Positions 46,338 through 54,838 of a stretch of DNA of 64,000 nt are shown here, one piece after another; position 1 is the first letter of the stretch, and each line of letters starts with the position of its first letter. The notes beneath the pieces were generated by a model that was given only the letters and a program-made list of their open reading frames with translations, had not been told where the DNA came from and made no database searches. This stretch comes from Lysobacter sp. MMG2 (GTDB lineage Bacteria; Pseudomonadota; Gammaproteobacteria; Xanthomonadales; Xanthomonadaceae). Where the stretch lies: positions 434,001 through 498,000 of the forward strand of contig NZ_JAERQY020000002.1 of assembly GCF_016735495.2 (NCBI RefSeq), written 5' to 3'. Position numbers and translations under genes: made by a program.

Positions 46338-47495
46338 CTACAGGTACGTCATGGTGAACGTCATCGTCGTGTTGGCCTGCCCCGGCGTCACGGTGGGGCT
46401 GGTCTGGTAGTAGTTCGCCTTGAGCGGGATGGTGTAGTCGCCGCCTGTCGTCTTGTTGTACGGAGCGAACACCTGATCGGTGCCTACGCCCAGCGGATGC
46501 ACGCCACCGGCTCCGTTGAGCAACTGCACGCCGACGCCCGTGGCGGTGGACGTGCCATCCAGCGCCACCACCGACTGCGCGGGAAGCTGCACCGTCGTTG
46601 CCGGATCGATGCGATACCTGACGCTGTTCATCCCGGCCGGGCAGCTGTTCAACTTGATGTTGAAATCGACCGACGGGGTCGTGTAATCCGTGCCGGTGAA
46701 GCTGCTCTTCGAATGCCGGCCCAGATCGACCAGGACGTCGGGCGTAACGCAGGAGGCCGAGACGAACGTCGGGCCATTGATGAGCGTGATCGGCACGATG
46801 GCGGACTGGGGACCACCATTTGCACCATTGTTCACGGCACCTGTCGTCACAGCTGCAGCGAACTCCGCTACCGGAGCGCCACCGTAATTCACGGTTCCGC
46901 CGGATATCGGTCCTGTCCTCACGAACGCGAACGCAATCGCCCCGGAGGCGGTCTGGTCCGGCAAATTTGTAACTCCACCGCCAGTCCAGGCAGTGAAGCG
47001 CCTCCAAGCCTGCGGAACTCCAGTCACTCCCGGGAACCAGGTTGTCGAGTTGCCCGACCCGTATGCCCCGTACGCCTTCATGACCATTCCAATGCCGTCC
47101 ACATTGGTCTTGTAGACAATGTATGACGTCCCATCGATCACTATCGTGTTCGTACCGCCCATATCGGCGGGAGTGAGGCCAGTGCCGGCCTGGCGCATCG
47201 AACCGAAGTAGTCACCGCTCGGAGCCATGGTGATCGTGCAAACGAACAGGTTATCCGGGCCGGCGGTGAATGCGCTCCACGGCGTGAGTACAGGGCCGGG
47301 CACGGCATTGCGGCCGATGACATAGGATCCACCGCCCGCGTCGGCTGTAATCGAAGAGACAGCAGGCGGCGCGCAATTGGCCGTACCGGCGGCCGCGGTG
47401 CCCACCGGCATCGACGCGAACAAGCAACCGATCGCCAGCAACGGCGCGATGCGCGCGCATCGGGTCACTACGGAGCTGAAGGAAGACATTCTCAT
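46338..47495 (-). CDS. Fimbrial tip adhesin (FimH-like, two-domain)
   Basis: 385 residues with a signal peptide (LLAIGCLFASMPVGTAAAG). An N-terminal receptor-like domain (about 38-245, Gly/Thr/Ser-rich) precedes a C-terminal pilin domain (about 250-385), which has two cysteines (ASCVTPDVLV, LNSCPAGMNS) and ends in the donor-strand-type motif NTTMTFTMTYL. The two-domain length fits a tip adhesin. It is last in the chaperone-usher operon. The receptor is unknown; the lectin part shows no motif I recognise. Confidence 0.82.
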   Translation of the reverse strand: MRMSSFSSVVTRCARIAPLLAIGCLFASMPVGTAAAGTANCAPPAVSSITADAGGGSYVIGRNAVPGPVLTPWSAFTAGPDNLFVCTITMAPSGDYFGSMRQAGTGLTPADMGGTNTIVIDGTSYIVYKTNVDGIGMVMKAYGAYGSGNSTTWFPGVTGVPQAWRRFTAWTGGGVTNLPDQTASGAIAFAFVRTGPISGGTVNYGGAPVAEFAAAVTTGAVNNGANGGPQSAIVPITLINGPTFVSASCVTPDVLVDLGRHSKSSFTGTDYTTPSVDFNIKLNSCPAGMNSVRYRIDPATTVQLPAQSVVALDGTSTATGVGVQLLNGAGGVHPLGVGTDQVFAPYNKTTGGDYTIPLKANYYQTSPTVTPGQANTTMTFTMTYL

Positions 47496-47553
47496 TTGAG
47501 CACCGGAATCCTGTTTATCTCACGCGCCTGAAGTGCGCGCCGTGCAGTTGCCA

Positions 47554-50124
47554 TCACAGAGCACGGCATTTGCCTTCTCCATGACGAATCTCGCCCGCCT
47601 TCGCGCCGCCGTCAGGCGTCCATTCCAGCGAGCACTTCCGGCCACTGGCATCCAGCTGCACGCTCAACGCCTTGCCGGTGCCGTCGGGCAACCGCACGAA
47701 CGCCTGGCTCGACTGGCCCACGTAGCCCACGACGTCACCCGCGTCGTCCGTCACTTCCGCACCGAACGGCAGCGGGCTGCCGTCGTCGCGCAGTGCGTGC
47801 AGCAGATACGCGGCGCCCGTCTTGGTTTCGAACGTGACGGGCACCACGGCGCCGGCGCGCGGGACGACCTTGATGCTGGTTTCCGGGAACTCGACGTCGG
47901 CGGAAACTCCCTTCGGATCGATCACCAGATCGTTGAGGCGGTACGGCCGCATGTTGCTGACAACGCCGTAACCGCGGCCGTCGACCTTGTTGACGCCACC
48001 CGACAGACGCGCACCCTTTGCGCCGGGAGCATTGACGAGGCCGATGGTCTCGCCCAACTGTGATGCCAGCGTGATCCCGCCGCGATGGACCAGCAGCGCG
48101 CCTTGCGCCGACACGGAGGCGGACTGGGAGTCCTTGCCGTAGGTGTAGGCACCGCCAACCGTGGCGTACGGCAGCTGCCAGTTGACGTTAGTGCCGATGC
48201 TGTCGTCGTTGTTGTCGCCGAAATCGCCGCTGACGCCATAACTGACCTGGCGATTCTCGCCCGCGACACCGGAGACACCGGCACGCATGCGATTGCCATC
48301 GCCGCCGTGCGTTGCATTGAGGCTGAGCGTCGGCGGCATCCTGCGCTCGCTCGGGCTGCCGAGGGGCATGATGAAGTTGACGAAATAGCGATCGTCGGTC
48401 TGCCCGTTGGCGACGCGACTGCGGCTGGCGTTCACGCCCAGCGACACGTTGCGGAAGCGCTTGTTCCAGCCGATCTGGTAGGTGTTGTCGACCGGAAGTT
48501 CATTCCAGTAGTCGTTGCGCGAGCCGACCACGTACAGGTCGCCGGCATTGGCGCCCAGATGCTGGTTGACGGTCAGCTGCAGGCGACTGCGCGCGGTGCC
48601 CTCGCCTTCGTAGATGCGCTCGCGCCGATCGGTGAGCAGGTCGTCATTGGCCACGACGGCATCGTTCAGCGAAAGGAACCCGCTGCTGGAATAGCGATAG
48701 GCCGCCAGCGCGAACGTGGTCGAGGTGGACGGAACGTTTTTGCTGTAGGTGACACGCGCGCTGTAGCCGCTGAGGTCACCGCCCTGCGCACCGAACTGCG
48801 TGCGCGAACCGGTGACATCCAGCGCGACGGCGCCGACGGGCGTGTTGAAGGCACCACCCACCGCGAGGCTGCGGTACAGATTGTCCCCGGCCACCTGGGC
48901 GCCGGTGTAGCCGGTCAGCCAGTTGTTGATGCCACGCTGGTACGTGCCCTCGGCGAAACGCGGCGTGTCGGAAAGATTGGACTGGCGCAGCTGGCCGGCG
49001 GTGACGGCAAAGCGCGACACGCCCGGACGCAACAGCTGCGGCATCGCGGCGAACGGCACCGTGAAGGCGTGCTTGCGGCCATCGGCCTCGATCACGGTGA
49101 CCTCGAGATCGCCGCCGAAGCCGGTGGCGCCCAGGTCGGTGATCTCGAAGGCGCCCGGGGCCACGGTCGTCTGGTAGACGACGTAGCCGGACTGGCGGAT
49201 CTCGACGATGGCGTTGGTGTCCGCCGTACCGCGCACGATGGGCGCATAGCCATTGACCGAATCCGGGCGCATGCGATCGTCGGTGGCCAGGCTGAGGCCG
49301 CGGAACGCGGTCGTGTCGAAGATCACGCCCGAGGTGAACGTGTCGCCGACCGTCAGCGTGGCGGTCAAGCGGTCGATGTCGTGCTCGGCGTAGGTGCGGA
49401 TGTTCTGGAACTCGCGGTCGCCGCTGTCGTTCCAGCGGTAACCGGACTGGTTGCGGATACGCCAACCACCCACGTTCAGGCCGGCATTGAGGCCGACATA
49501 GCCGCCCGTGTAGGTGGCCCCGTCTTCCGTGCGCGACTGCGATGCGTTCGCGCTGTAGCCCAGCGTGAAAGCGTTGATGCCTCGGTCCCAGAGCTTAGGG
49601 TCCACGTAGCCGGCCGCATCGCGATGCATCGCGATCTGCGGAATGGACACGTCCATGCGCAGCTCGTTGGCATCGGTCGTCCAGGTCGCATCGGGAATCA
49701 ACGCACTGATGTCGAGGCAATCGGAATTGAGGTTGGCACCGGCCGCCTCAAGCTTGCCGGTATCCACGCCCATCATCGTCAGCAGCTCGCGCGTGAAGCA
49801 CGGCGCGACGTTCCCCTCGTCGTTCGCGCGGAACGTGATGTTCTGGCGCGCGAACGGCACCTGGTTCACACGCAGGTCCACGCGCTGCTCGCCCGGGAGC
49901 ATTGTGTTGCCGCGCTCGAACCGCGACAGGTCGTACTGTGCGCCAACGGCGCCCAGTGCGATCACGTTGAACTCGACCTGCGGTGCAGGTCTGGGAGACG
50001 GATCCGGCGAAGGGTTCGGATCGGGCGCGGCGATCGCGAAGGTCGGCATCGCTCCCAGGACCATCGCGATGCTGAGCGCGATTGGGCGAAGGTTGAATGC
50101 GGGCTGCGTCTTGTTGCGTGACAT
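47554..50124 (-). CDS. fimD: Fimbrial outer-membrane usher (FimD-like)
   Basis: 856 residues from ATG 50124. The signal peptide is followed by an unusual Pro/Asp run (DPNPSPDPSPRPAP), then the usher N-domain (VEFNVIALGAVGAQYDLSRFERG), a 24-strand pore with plug (VDLRVNQVPFARQNITF, GYVVYQTTVAPGAFEITDLG, DLEVTVIEADGR) and C-terminal domains with a Cys pair (GRKCSLEW, EGKCRAL). It assembles and secretes pilus subunits. The gene lies between the chaperone and adhesin genes. Confidence 0.93.
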   Translation of the reverse strand: MSRNKTQPAFNLRPIALSIAMVLGAMPTFAIAAPDPNPSPDPSPRPAPQVEFNVIALGAVGAQYDLSRFERGNTMLPGEQRVDLRVNQVPFARQNITFRANDEGNVAPCFTRELLTMMGVDTGKLEAAGANLNSDCLDISALIPDATWTTDANELRMDVSIPQIAMHRDAAGYVDPKLWDRGINAFTLGYSANASQSRTEDGATYTGGYVGLNAGLNVGGWRIRNQSGYRWNDSGDREFQNIRTYAEHDIDRLTATLTVGDTFTSGVIFDTTAFRGLSLATDDRMRPDSVNGYAPIVRGTADTNAIVEIRQSGYVVYQTTVAPGAFEITDLGATGFGGDLEVTVIEADGRKHAFTVPFAAMPQLLRPGVSRFAVTAGQLRQSNLSDTPRFAEGTYQRGINNWLTGYTGAQVAGDNLYRSLAVGGAFNTPVGAVALDVTGSRTQFGAQGGDLSGYSARVTYSKNVPSTSTTFALAAYRYSSSGFLSLNDAVVANDDLLTDRRERIYEGEGTARSRLQLTVNQHLGANAGDLYVVGSRNDYWNELPVDNTYQIGWNKRFRNVSLGVNASRSRVANGQTDDRYFVNFIMPLGSPSERRMPPTLSLNATHGGDGNRMRAGVSGVAGENRQVSYGVSGDFGDNNDDSIGTNVNWQLPYATVGGAYTYGKDSQSASVSAQGALLVHRGGITLASQLGETIGLVNAPGAKGARLSGGVNKVDGRGYGVVSNMRPYRLNDLVIDPKGVSADVEFPETSIKVVPRAGAVVPVTFETKTGAAYLLHALRDDGSPLPFGAEVTDDAGDVVGYVGQSSQAFVRLPDGTGKALSVQLDASGRKCSLEWTPDGGAKAGEIRHGEGKCRAL

Positions 50125-50265
50125 GAACTTCAGGGTTCCGATCGGGAGCTGCGCCTCGTCGGGCGCAAGAGTCCCCACGCGACGCGCAATGCGTCGCGAT
50201 GGGAGGAATTTCTGGGAGCTGTCGAAGGCGCGTCAGCAGGCGCCTTGGCAGCGATTACCGCGCGG

Positions 50266-50991
50266 TCAGCGCGTATAGGGCGATTCGCGCTCGGCCGTCG
50301 TGCCGTAGTCGTCGATCGTGGTGTAGACCACGGTTCCGCTGTCCGCACCGTCAACCAGGAACGTCTCGCTTCCCTTGGCCGGGCACATACCGCCGCCTTC
50401 GACGCTGCTGCGTTGCGCGGCGCCCTTGAGGTGGATGTCGCCCATGGATACGTTGTAGGCAGTGCCGTTCGTGCAGGTCACCGCGAGCTTGCCGTCCTTA
50501 CGAGCCAGCTTCCATGTCAGCTGGGACACCGAGCCTGCGGGATTGCCTACCAGCGTGCTGGGCCGATAGAAGATCTTGATGCGCGTGCGAATCGCGAACT
50601 GCAGGAAGTTCTGCCCACTTTCTTTCTCTTGGGGCTTCGTCGGAACTTCGACCACGTTGAGCCAGAAGACGGATTCGCGATCCTGCGGAAGCGCAGCGCC
50701 GGTGAACATCAGGCGGAACGATTGGCCCTTGCCCGCATCGATGCGCGAAAGAGGAGGGTTGATCGTAAACGGAGCTTTGCTGGTCTCCGCGGTTTCGTGA
50801 TCGTCGCCGCTGTCGACCCATGCCTGGATCAGTCGGGGGTCGGTGCCGACGTTCATGACGCGCACCGTGACTTCCCGTTCGGTGGCCGGATACACCACGC
50901 GCGTGCCGACGATCTGGATGGCGGCATGTGCGGATGACACGATGCCGGCCATCGAAAGCACCACGGCGCACAGGGTCTTGGAGAGGTTCAT
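50266..50991 (-). CDS. fimC: Periplasmic fimbrial chaperone (FimC-like)
   Basis: 241 residues from ATG 50991 with the signal peptide MNLSKTLCAVVLSMAGIVSSAHA. The PapD-type double Ig fold is recognised by TRVVYPATEREVTVRVMNVGTDPRLIQAWVD, then PFTINPPLSRIDAGKGQSFRLMFTGAALPQDRESVFWLNVVEVP and IKIFYRPSTLVGNP. It binds pilin subunits by donor-strand complementation and delivers them to the usher. Confidence 0.95.
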   Translation of the reverse strand: MNLSKTLCAVVLSMAGIVSSAHAAIQIVGTRVVYPATEREVTVRVMNVGTDPRLIQAWVDSGDDHETAETSKAPFTINPPLSRIDAGKGQSFRLMFTGAALPQDRESVFWLNVVEVPTKPQEKESGQNFLQFAIRTRIKIFYRPSTLVGNPAGSVSQLTWKLARKDGKLAVTCTNGTAYNVSMGDIHLKGAAQRSSVEGGGMCPAKGSETFLVDGADSGTVVYTTIDDYGTTAERESPYTR

Positions 50992-51071
50992 GGCTACTGC
51001 CCGTTGATGGAACTGGGTCGGCTCGGTCGAACCGCAGGCCGGAGATTCCGGCCTGCGTCCGAACACGCTGA

Positions 51072-51638
51072 TCAGTTGTACTGCAACGAATACATCACGA
51101 AGGTGTCGACCGTGCCCGAGCCAACGCCCGTGGCCGGGGCGTACATCTGCGCCCAGTAGTTCATCGTGGCGGTGTTGGCGCTGATGGTCTCGCCGATGTT
51201 GGCGGCATCGGTCGGGTCGGCCAGGTTGATGTCGGCCTTGTTCTTGTTCAGCAGGCCGACCTGCACGACGGGGGCGGTGCCGGCGGCGTTGGTCAGGCGA
51301 CCGGTGGTCATGTCGACCGGGCTCTGCGCCGGCTCGAAGCGCAGCTTGACGACCTTGCCGTCGGTGCAGCCGGTCTGACCCGAACCGCCGATGACCAGGC
51401 TGAACGGCGTATCGGCGGCGCGTGCGCCGACCGAGGCGAGCGCCGACTTGTTGACCGAGCCCATGGCGACGGCGAAGTTGCCGTTGCTGCCCGTGATGCC
51501 GGTACCGGCGGTCACGGTGCAGGTCACGTCGGTGATGTCGCCCTTGAAGGTGATCTTGCCGTCGGCGGCGGCGGCCGTACCCACGACGGAAAAGCCGAGT
51601 GCGGCGACCATGGCGGCGGAGAGGAGGTTCTTGTTCAT
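51072..51638 (-). CDS. fimA: Major fimbrial subunit (type 1 pilin, FimA-like)
   Basis: 188 residues with a signal peptide (MNKNLLSAAMVAALGFSVVGTAAAA). The mature pilin begins DGKITFKGDITDVTCTVT, whose N-terminal extension can complete the next subunit. A Cys pair (about 39 and 91) and the C-terminal beta-zipper end DTFVMYSLQYN are typical. It is first in the operon, after a long leader and a predicted promoter. Confidence 0.93.
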   Translation of the reverse strand: MNKNLLSAAMVAALGFSVVGTAAAADGKITFKGDITDVTCTVTAGTGITGSNGNFAVAMGSVNKSALASVGARAADTPFSLVIGGSGQTGCTDGKVVKLRFEPAQSPVDMTTGRLTNAAGTAPVVQVGLLNKNKADINLADPTDAANIGETISANTATMNYWAQMYAPATGVGSGTVDTFVMYSLQYN

Positions 51639-52056
51639 TTCTGTGAATCCTAAGGCTTGATTGGGACAGGGATATGGACCGTCGCAATGGAACCAGCGGA
51701 GATCTTCGCGCCACCGTCCAACGACGGGATACAGGCTATTCCTCGCATCTTCTGGTTGGCATCAGATGATTCTGATAAGCAAAAGTCGCGTCAAAATCCT
51801 CCGATAAGAAGAAGTGCAAGCCGAATGGGCAAGGCAACAGTCCGAGAAGCAGGCGCCATATGCCCCGGACGACGCTGTATCGCCTGAATGAGCCCGGCCA
51901 CAGCTCCGCCTGCCGCGTTGCGCAGCACGTTAAGGCTTATTAATAGCCAAACGCGGCTAGCGCCCAGGACTTTCCCGGACACCAGAAGCGTCGGCAGGGG
52001 GCTTCTGACGACTTATAGAGTTGGGGTCACTGCTATCGGCGATCGACGCGGACCGC
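51639..52056. other. AT-richer intergenic region upstream of fimA
   Basis: About 420 bp between murD2 (whose stop is at 52057) and fimA, both on the minus strand. It is clearly less GC-rich than its surroundings and holds the predicted fim promoter. The rest shows no convincing gene or terminator for murD2. Confidence 0.6.
51766..51794 (-). promoter_or_regulatory. Predicted sigma-70 promoter of the fim operon with overlapping palindrome
   Basis: On the minus strand TTGACG (51794-51789), a 17-bp spacer, and AATCAT (51771-51766) form a good -35/-10 pair about 128 bp upstream of the fimA ATG. The perfect inverted repeat ATCAGA-TGAT-TCTGAT (51761-51776) covers the -10 and could be an operator or an invertase-independent switch site. 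Confidence 0.5.
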
Positions 52057-53496
52057 TCAGGCGATGCCGAGCCCCGGAATGGCGCTGATCGCGTCCGGAT
52101 CGAAGCCCGCCAGTTCGGCGAAATGCCGGCCGCGCGCGACGTAGTCCTTGTACGCACCGAAACTTGGCGCGCCTGGCGACAGCAGGACCACGCCTTCGTC
52201 GCCGAGAGCCGCTTTCGCCTGCGCCATCGCATCGCTCAGATCACCCGCTGCGCCGAGCACGAAACCCGCTTGCGCCGCGACCGGTTCGAGCAGCGCATGG
52301 ATGCGCGGTCCGTTCTGGCCCATCGTGATGATGGCCACCGGCGCGTGCGTGCGCATCGCCTCGGCGAAATCCTCCCAGGGGAGGCCGCGATCGTGCCCGC
52401 CGACGAGAATCGCCACGCGGCGCTCGCCGAAGCAGTCCAGCGCCGCGAGGCTCGCGTGCGGCGTGGTGCTGATGGAGTCGTTGACGTAGGTGATGCCATC
52501 GCGCGTACCGACGGTCTGCAGCCGGTTCGGCAGCGGCCGGAAACTTGCCGCGTGCGGTACGAGCGCAGTCGCGTCCAGGCCCAACGCCTCGATCGAACTC
52601 AGCACCGCGCATAGGTTGCCGCGATTGTGGCGGCCCGGCAGTGGCAGCGCGCGCGTGTCCATCACGAAAGTATTGCCGCGATACAGATCGTCGCCGCGCA
52701 GATGCCAACCTTCGTCATTGCCGAACCAGCGCACCTCCACGCCGCGAAGCGAGGCGGCCATGCCGACCAGCCTCGCATCGTTGGCGTTGAGCACCGCGAT
52801 GCGCGGCCGCGCTTGCGTCAGCAGGCGAAGTTTGTCTTCGATGTAGCGCTCGTGCGAACCGTGCCAGTCCAGATGTTCGGGAAAAATATTGAGCGCAACG
52901 GCGACCTGTGGGCGCGCGCCGCTCGCTGCGACGTCACCGGTCTGGTAGCTCGACAGTTCGATCGCCCAGAACTCCGGCGTGACCTGCGGCTGCAGCACTT
53001 CCAGCAGCGGCAGACCGATGTTTCCGGCCAGCGCGGTGACATGTCCGCCGGCACGCAGCAAGTGCGCCAGCAGCGCCGTCGTCGTGCTCTTACCCTTGGT
53101 GCCCGTCACACAGATGGCGTTCGCGACGACGTTGTCGTCGCCCGCGTGTTCGGCGAACCACAGTGCGGTGCCGCCGATGAAGCGCGTGCCCGATGCGGTG
53201 GCTTCCACCGCTTCGGGCCGATACGGGCTGATGCCGGGCGACTTCACCACCACGTCGAACGCCGACAGCCGCGCGGCGCTGACGTCGGTATCGGCGACGA
53301 GGTTCGCGTCGCCCAGCGCGGCGACTTCCTCCGCTTCCTGCGCCGAGCAGAACAGCGTCAGCGGCAATGCCGGCAGGCGCGCGCGGATCGCGCGGTACGC
53401 CGCGCGACCTTCGCGACCCCAGCCCCACAGCGCGATCTTGCGGCCATCGAGCTGCGCGATGCGGGTCAGCGAATGATCAGGCGGCGAACTGCGCAC
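52057..53496 (-). CDS. murD2: UDP-MurNAc-L-Ala:L-glutamate ligase (MurD2)
   Basis: 479 residues with the Mur ligase P-loop TGTKGKSTT (131-139), [11 protein letters not shown] and [22 protein letters not shown], like MurD. In Xanthomonas the MurD homologue paired with murL adds L-Glu instead of D-Glu to UDP-MurNAc-L-Ala. The adjacent overlapping murL (20-nt overlap) argues for the MurD2 reading; ligase stereospecificity is inferred from context. It is last of the lysAC-murL-murD2 operon. Confidence 0.88.
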   Translation of the reverse strand: MRSSPPDHSLTRIAQLDGRKIALWGWGREGRAAYRAIRARLPALPLTLFCSAQEAEEVAALGDANLVADTDVSAARLSAFDVVVKSPGISPYRPEAVEATASGTRFIGGTALWFAEHAGDDNVVANAICVTGTKGKSTTTALLAHLLRAGGHVTALAGNIGLPLLEVLQPQVTPEFWAIELSSYQTGDVAASGARPQVAVALNIFPEHLDWHGSHERYIEDKLRLLTQARPRIAVLNANDARLVGMAASLRGVEVRWFGNDEGWHLRGDDLYRGNTFVMDTRALPLPGRHNRGNLCAVLSSIEALGLDATALVPHAASFRPLPNRLQTVGTRDGITYVNDSISTTPHASLAALDCFGERRVAILVGGHDRGLPWEDFAEAMRTHAPVAIITMGQNGPRIHALLEPVAAQAGFVLGAAGDLSDAMAQAKAALGDEGVVLLSPGAPSFGAYKDYVARGRHFAELAGFDPDAISAIPGLGIA

Positions 53497-54838
53497 GCAG
53501 GCGCTCCCACAATGCGGGCGGCATGCGCTGCTCGTCGTCGATCACGAGCAGCGGCTCGATGCGCAGCTCGGCCGCGTCGAGCTGCGGCCGGATCTCGCGC
53601 GCGAAACGGTCGACCAGCGCGTCCTCACGCCACTCCGGACGCTCGGCCAGCGCGGCCATCGCGGCGCGCGACTCGCGGCCTTCGCCCACGCATTCGAACG
53701 GCTTGTGGTTCTGGTACTCCAGCAGCGCATCGAAACCGTCGATCTGCGCCGTATCGTCCAGCAGGTTGCGTCCGAAGATGCCCATCAGACGCGGCTTGGG
53801 CATGAACGGCGCCAGCGCCAGGAACACGAAGTGGCACTTCGGGCACACGCCGCACCAGCGGCTGGCCGGGCGTTCGCCGAGGATGTGGAAGTTGCGGTTG
53901 CAGCTGCTGAAATGCGCGTCGTAGCGATCGGTCTTCGCGAACTGCCGCGCTACGGCCAACTCGCTGAGCGGACGCAGCAGCGAGTAGTAATGAAGGTCCG
54001 CCGCGACCTCGCGCTGCACATACTCGCCGAACGCCTGTTCGCAGGCCCAGCCCTTGGACCACTGGTGGTTCACCTCGCCCGTGCCTTCGATGAGGCTGCC
54101 GTAGCTGGCCGAACGCTCGTTGGAGAACACCACCTGGTCCACGCCCAGCAGCACGGCCGCGAAGACCATGATCGCTGAGTTGAGCACGGTGACCGGGATG
54201 TGGCCGTTCCACGCGCCTTCGCGGTTGTAGTCGAACAACTGCGGCGCGAGCGCGCGGCCGAGATTGAGCGTCGGCAGGCCGGTGCGTTCGGCGCAGGCGC
54301 GGATCAGCTGCGAGCCGCCGATCCACGTCACGGTCTGTTCGACGCCCAGCGCGCGCAGCGCTTCGATGCTCACCAGCGAATCCTTGCCGCCGCCGATGGC
54401 AACCAGCGCGTGGTGCGACAGGCCCAGCGTCGGCGCCTTCGTGCCCTGTTCCTGCGTCACCGGGAACTTGATCTTCCCGTGCAGGTTCAGGCCGTTGCGG
54501 TAGGCGAACTCACCCAGCCCGTTGACGTAGATCAGTTCGATCAACGCTGCGGTGTCGGCGTCGATCGCGTAAGAATCGATGCGGATTTCCGTCGGCACCG
54601 CCGCCTTGTAGTAGCTCACGCCGGCGATCAAGTGCAGCAGGCGCAGGGCGCGTTCGGCGGCCTGTGCGCGTGCGTCGTCCAGCTTGAACGGCGCGCCCGG
54701 CACGGTGATCGTCTCGATCATCTCCGGGCCGTCGTCGAAGGCGTACACCAGTTGCGCGATGCCCGTGGCGGCGTCGAAATCGCAGCGCACGAAACGGAAC
54801 GCGCGGATAGCGTCGCGGTTGAATTTCCACTCACTCAT
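53477..54838 (-). CDS. murL: UDP-MurNAc-L-Ala-L-Glu epimerase (MurL)
   Basis: 453 residues. The PP-loop ATP-binding motif [15 protein letters not shown] (Gly149-Ser154) sits in the middle, and a Cys set (C313, and WCGVCPKC with C329, C332 and C335) near the C-terminal half probably binds metal. Xanthomonas oryzae MurL uses ATP to invert the terminal L-Glu of UDP-MurNAc-L-Ala-L-Glu to D-Glu. Together with MurD2 it replaces glutamate racemase MurI plus MurD. It overlaps lysAC by 4 nt (ATGA) and murD2 by 20 nt. Confidence 0.9.
   Translation of the reverse strand: MSEWKFNRDAIRAFRFVRCDFDAATGIAQLVYAFDDGPEMIETITVPGAPFKLDDARAQAAERALRLLHLIAGVSYYKAAVPTEIRIDSYAIDADTAALIELIYVNGLGEFAYRNGLNLHGKIKFPVTQEQGTKAPTLGLSHHALVAIGGGKDSLVSIEALRALGVEQTVTWIGGSQLIRACAERTGLPTLNLGRALAPQLFDYNREGAWNGHIPVTVLNSAIMVFAAVLLGVDQVVFSNERSASYGSLIEGTGEVNHQWSKGWACEQAFGEYVQREVAADLHYYSLLRPLSELAVARQFAKTDRYDAHFSSCNRNFHILGERPASRWCGVCPKCHFVFLALAPFMPKPRLMGIFGRNLLDDTAQIDGFDALLEYQNHKPFECVGEGRESRAAMAALAERPEWREDALVDRFAREIRPQLDAAELRIEPLLVIDDEQRMPPALWERLRAQFAA

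Noticed and set aside
44671-47007. 778-codon minus-strand frame over ispB
   Set aside because: Antisense to ispB; only its last 98 codons (44671-44967) lie outside ispB and have a credible start and overlap with the next gene.
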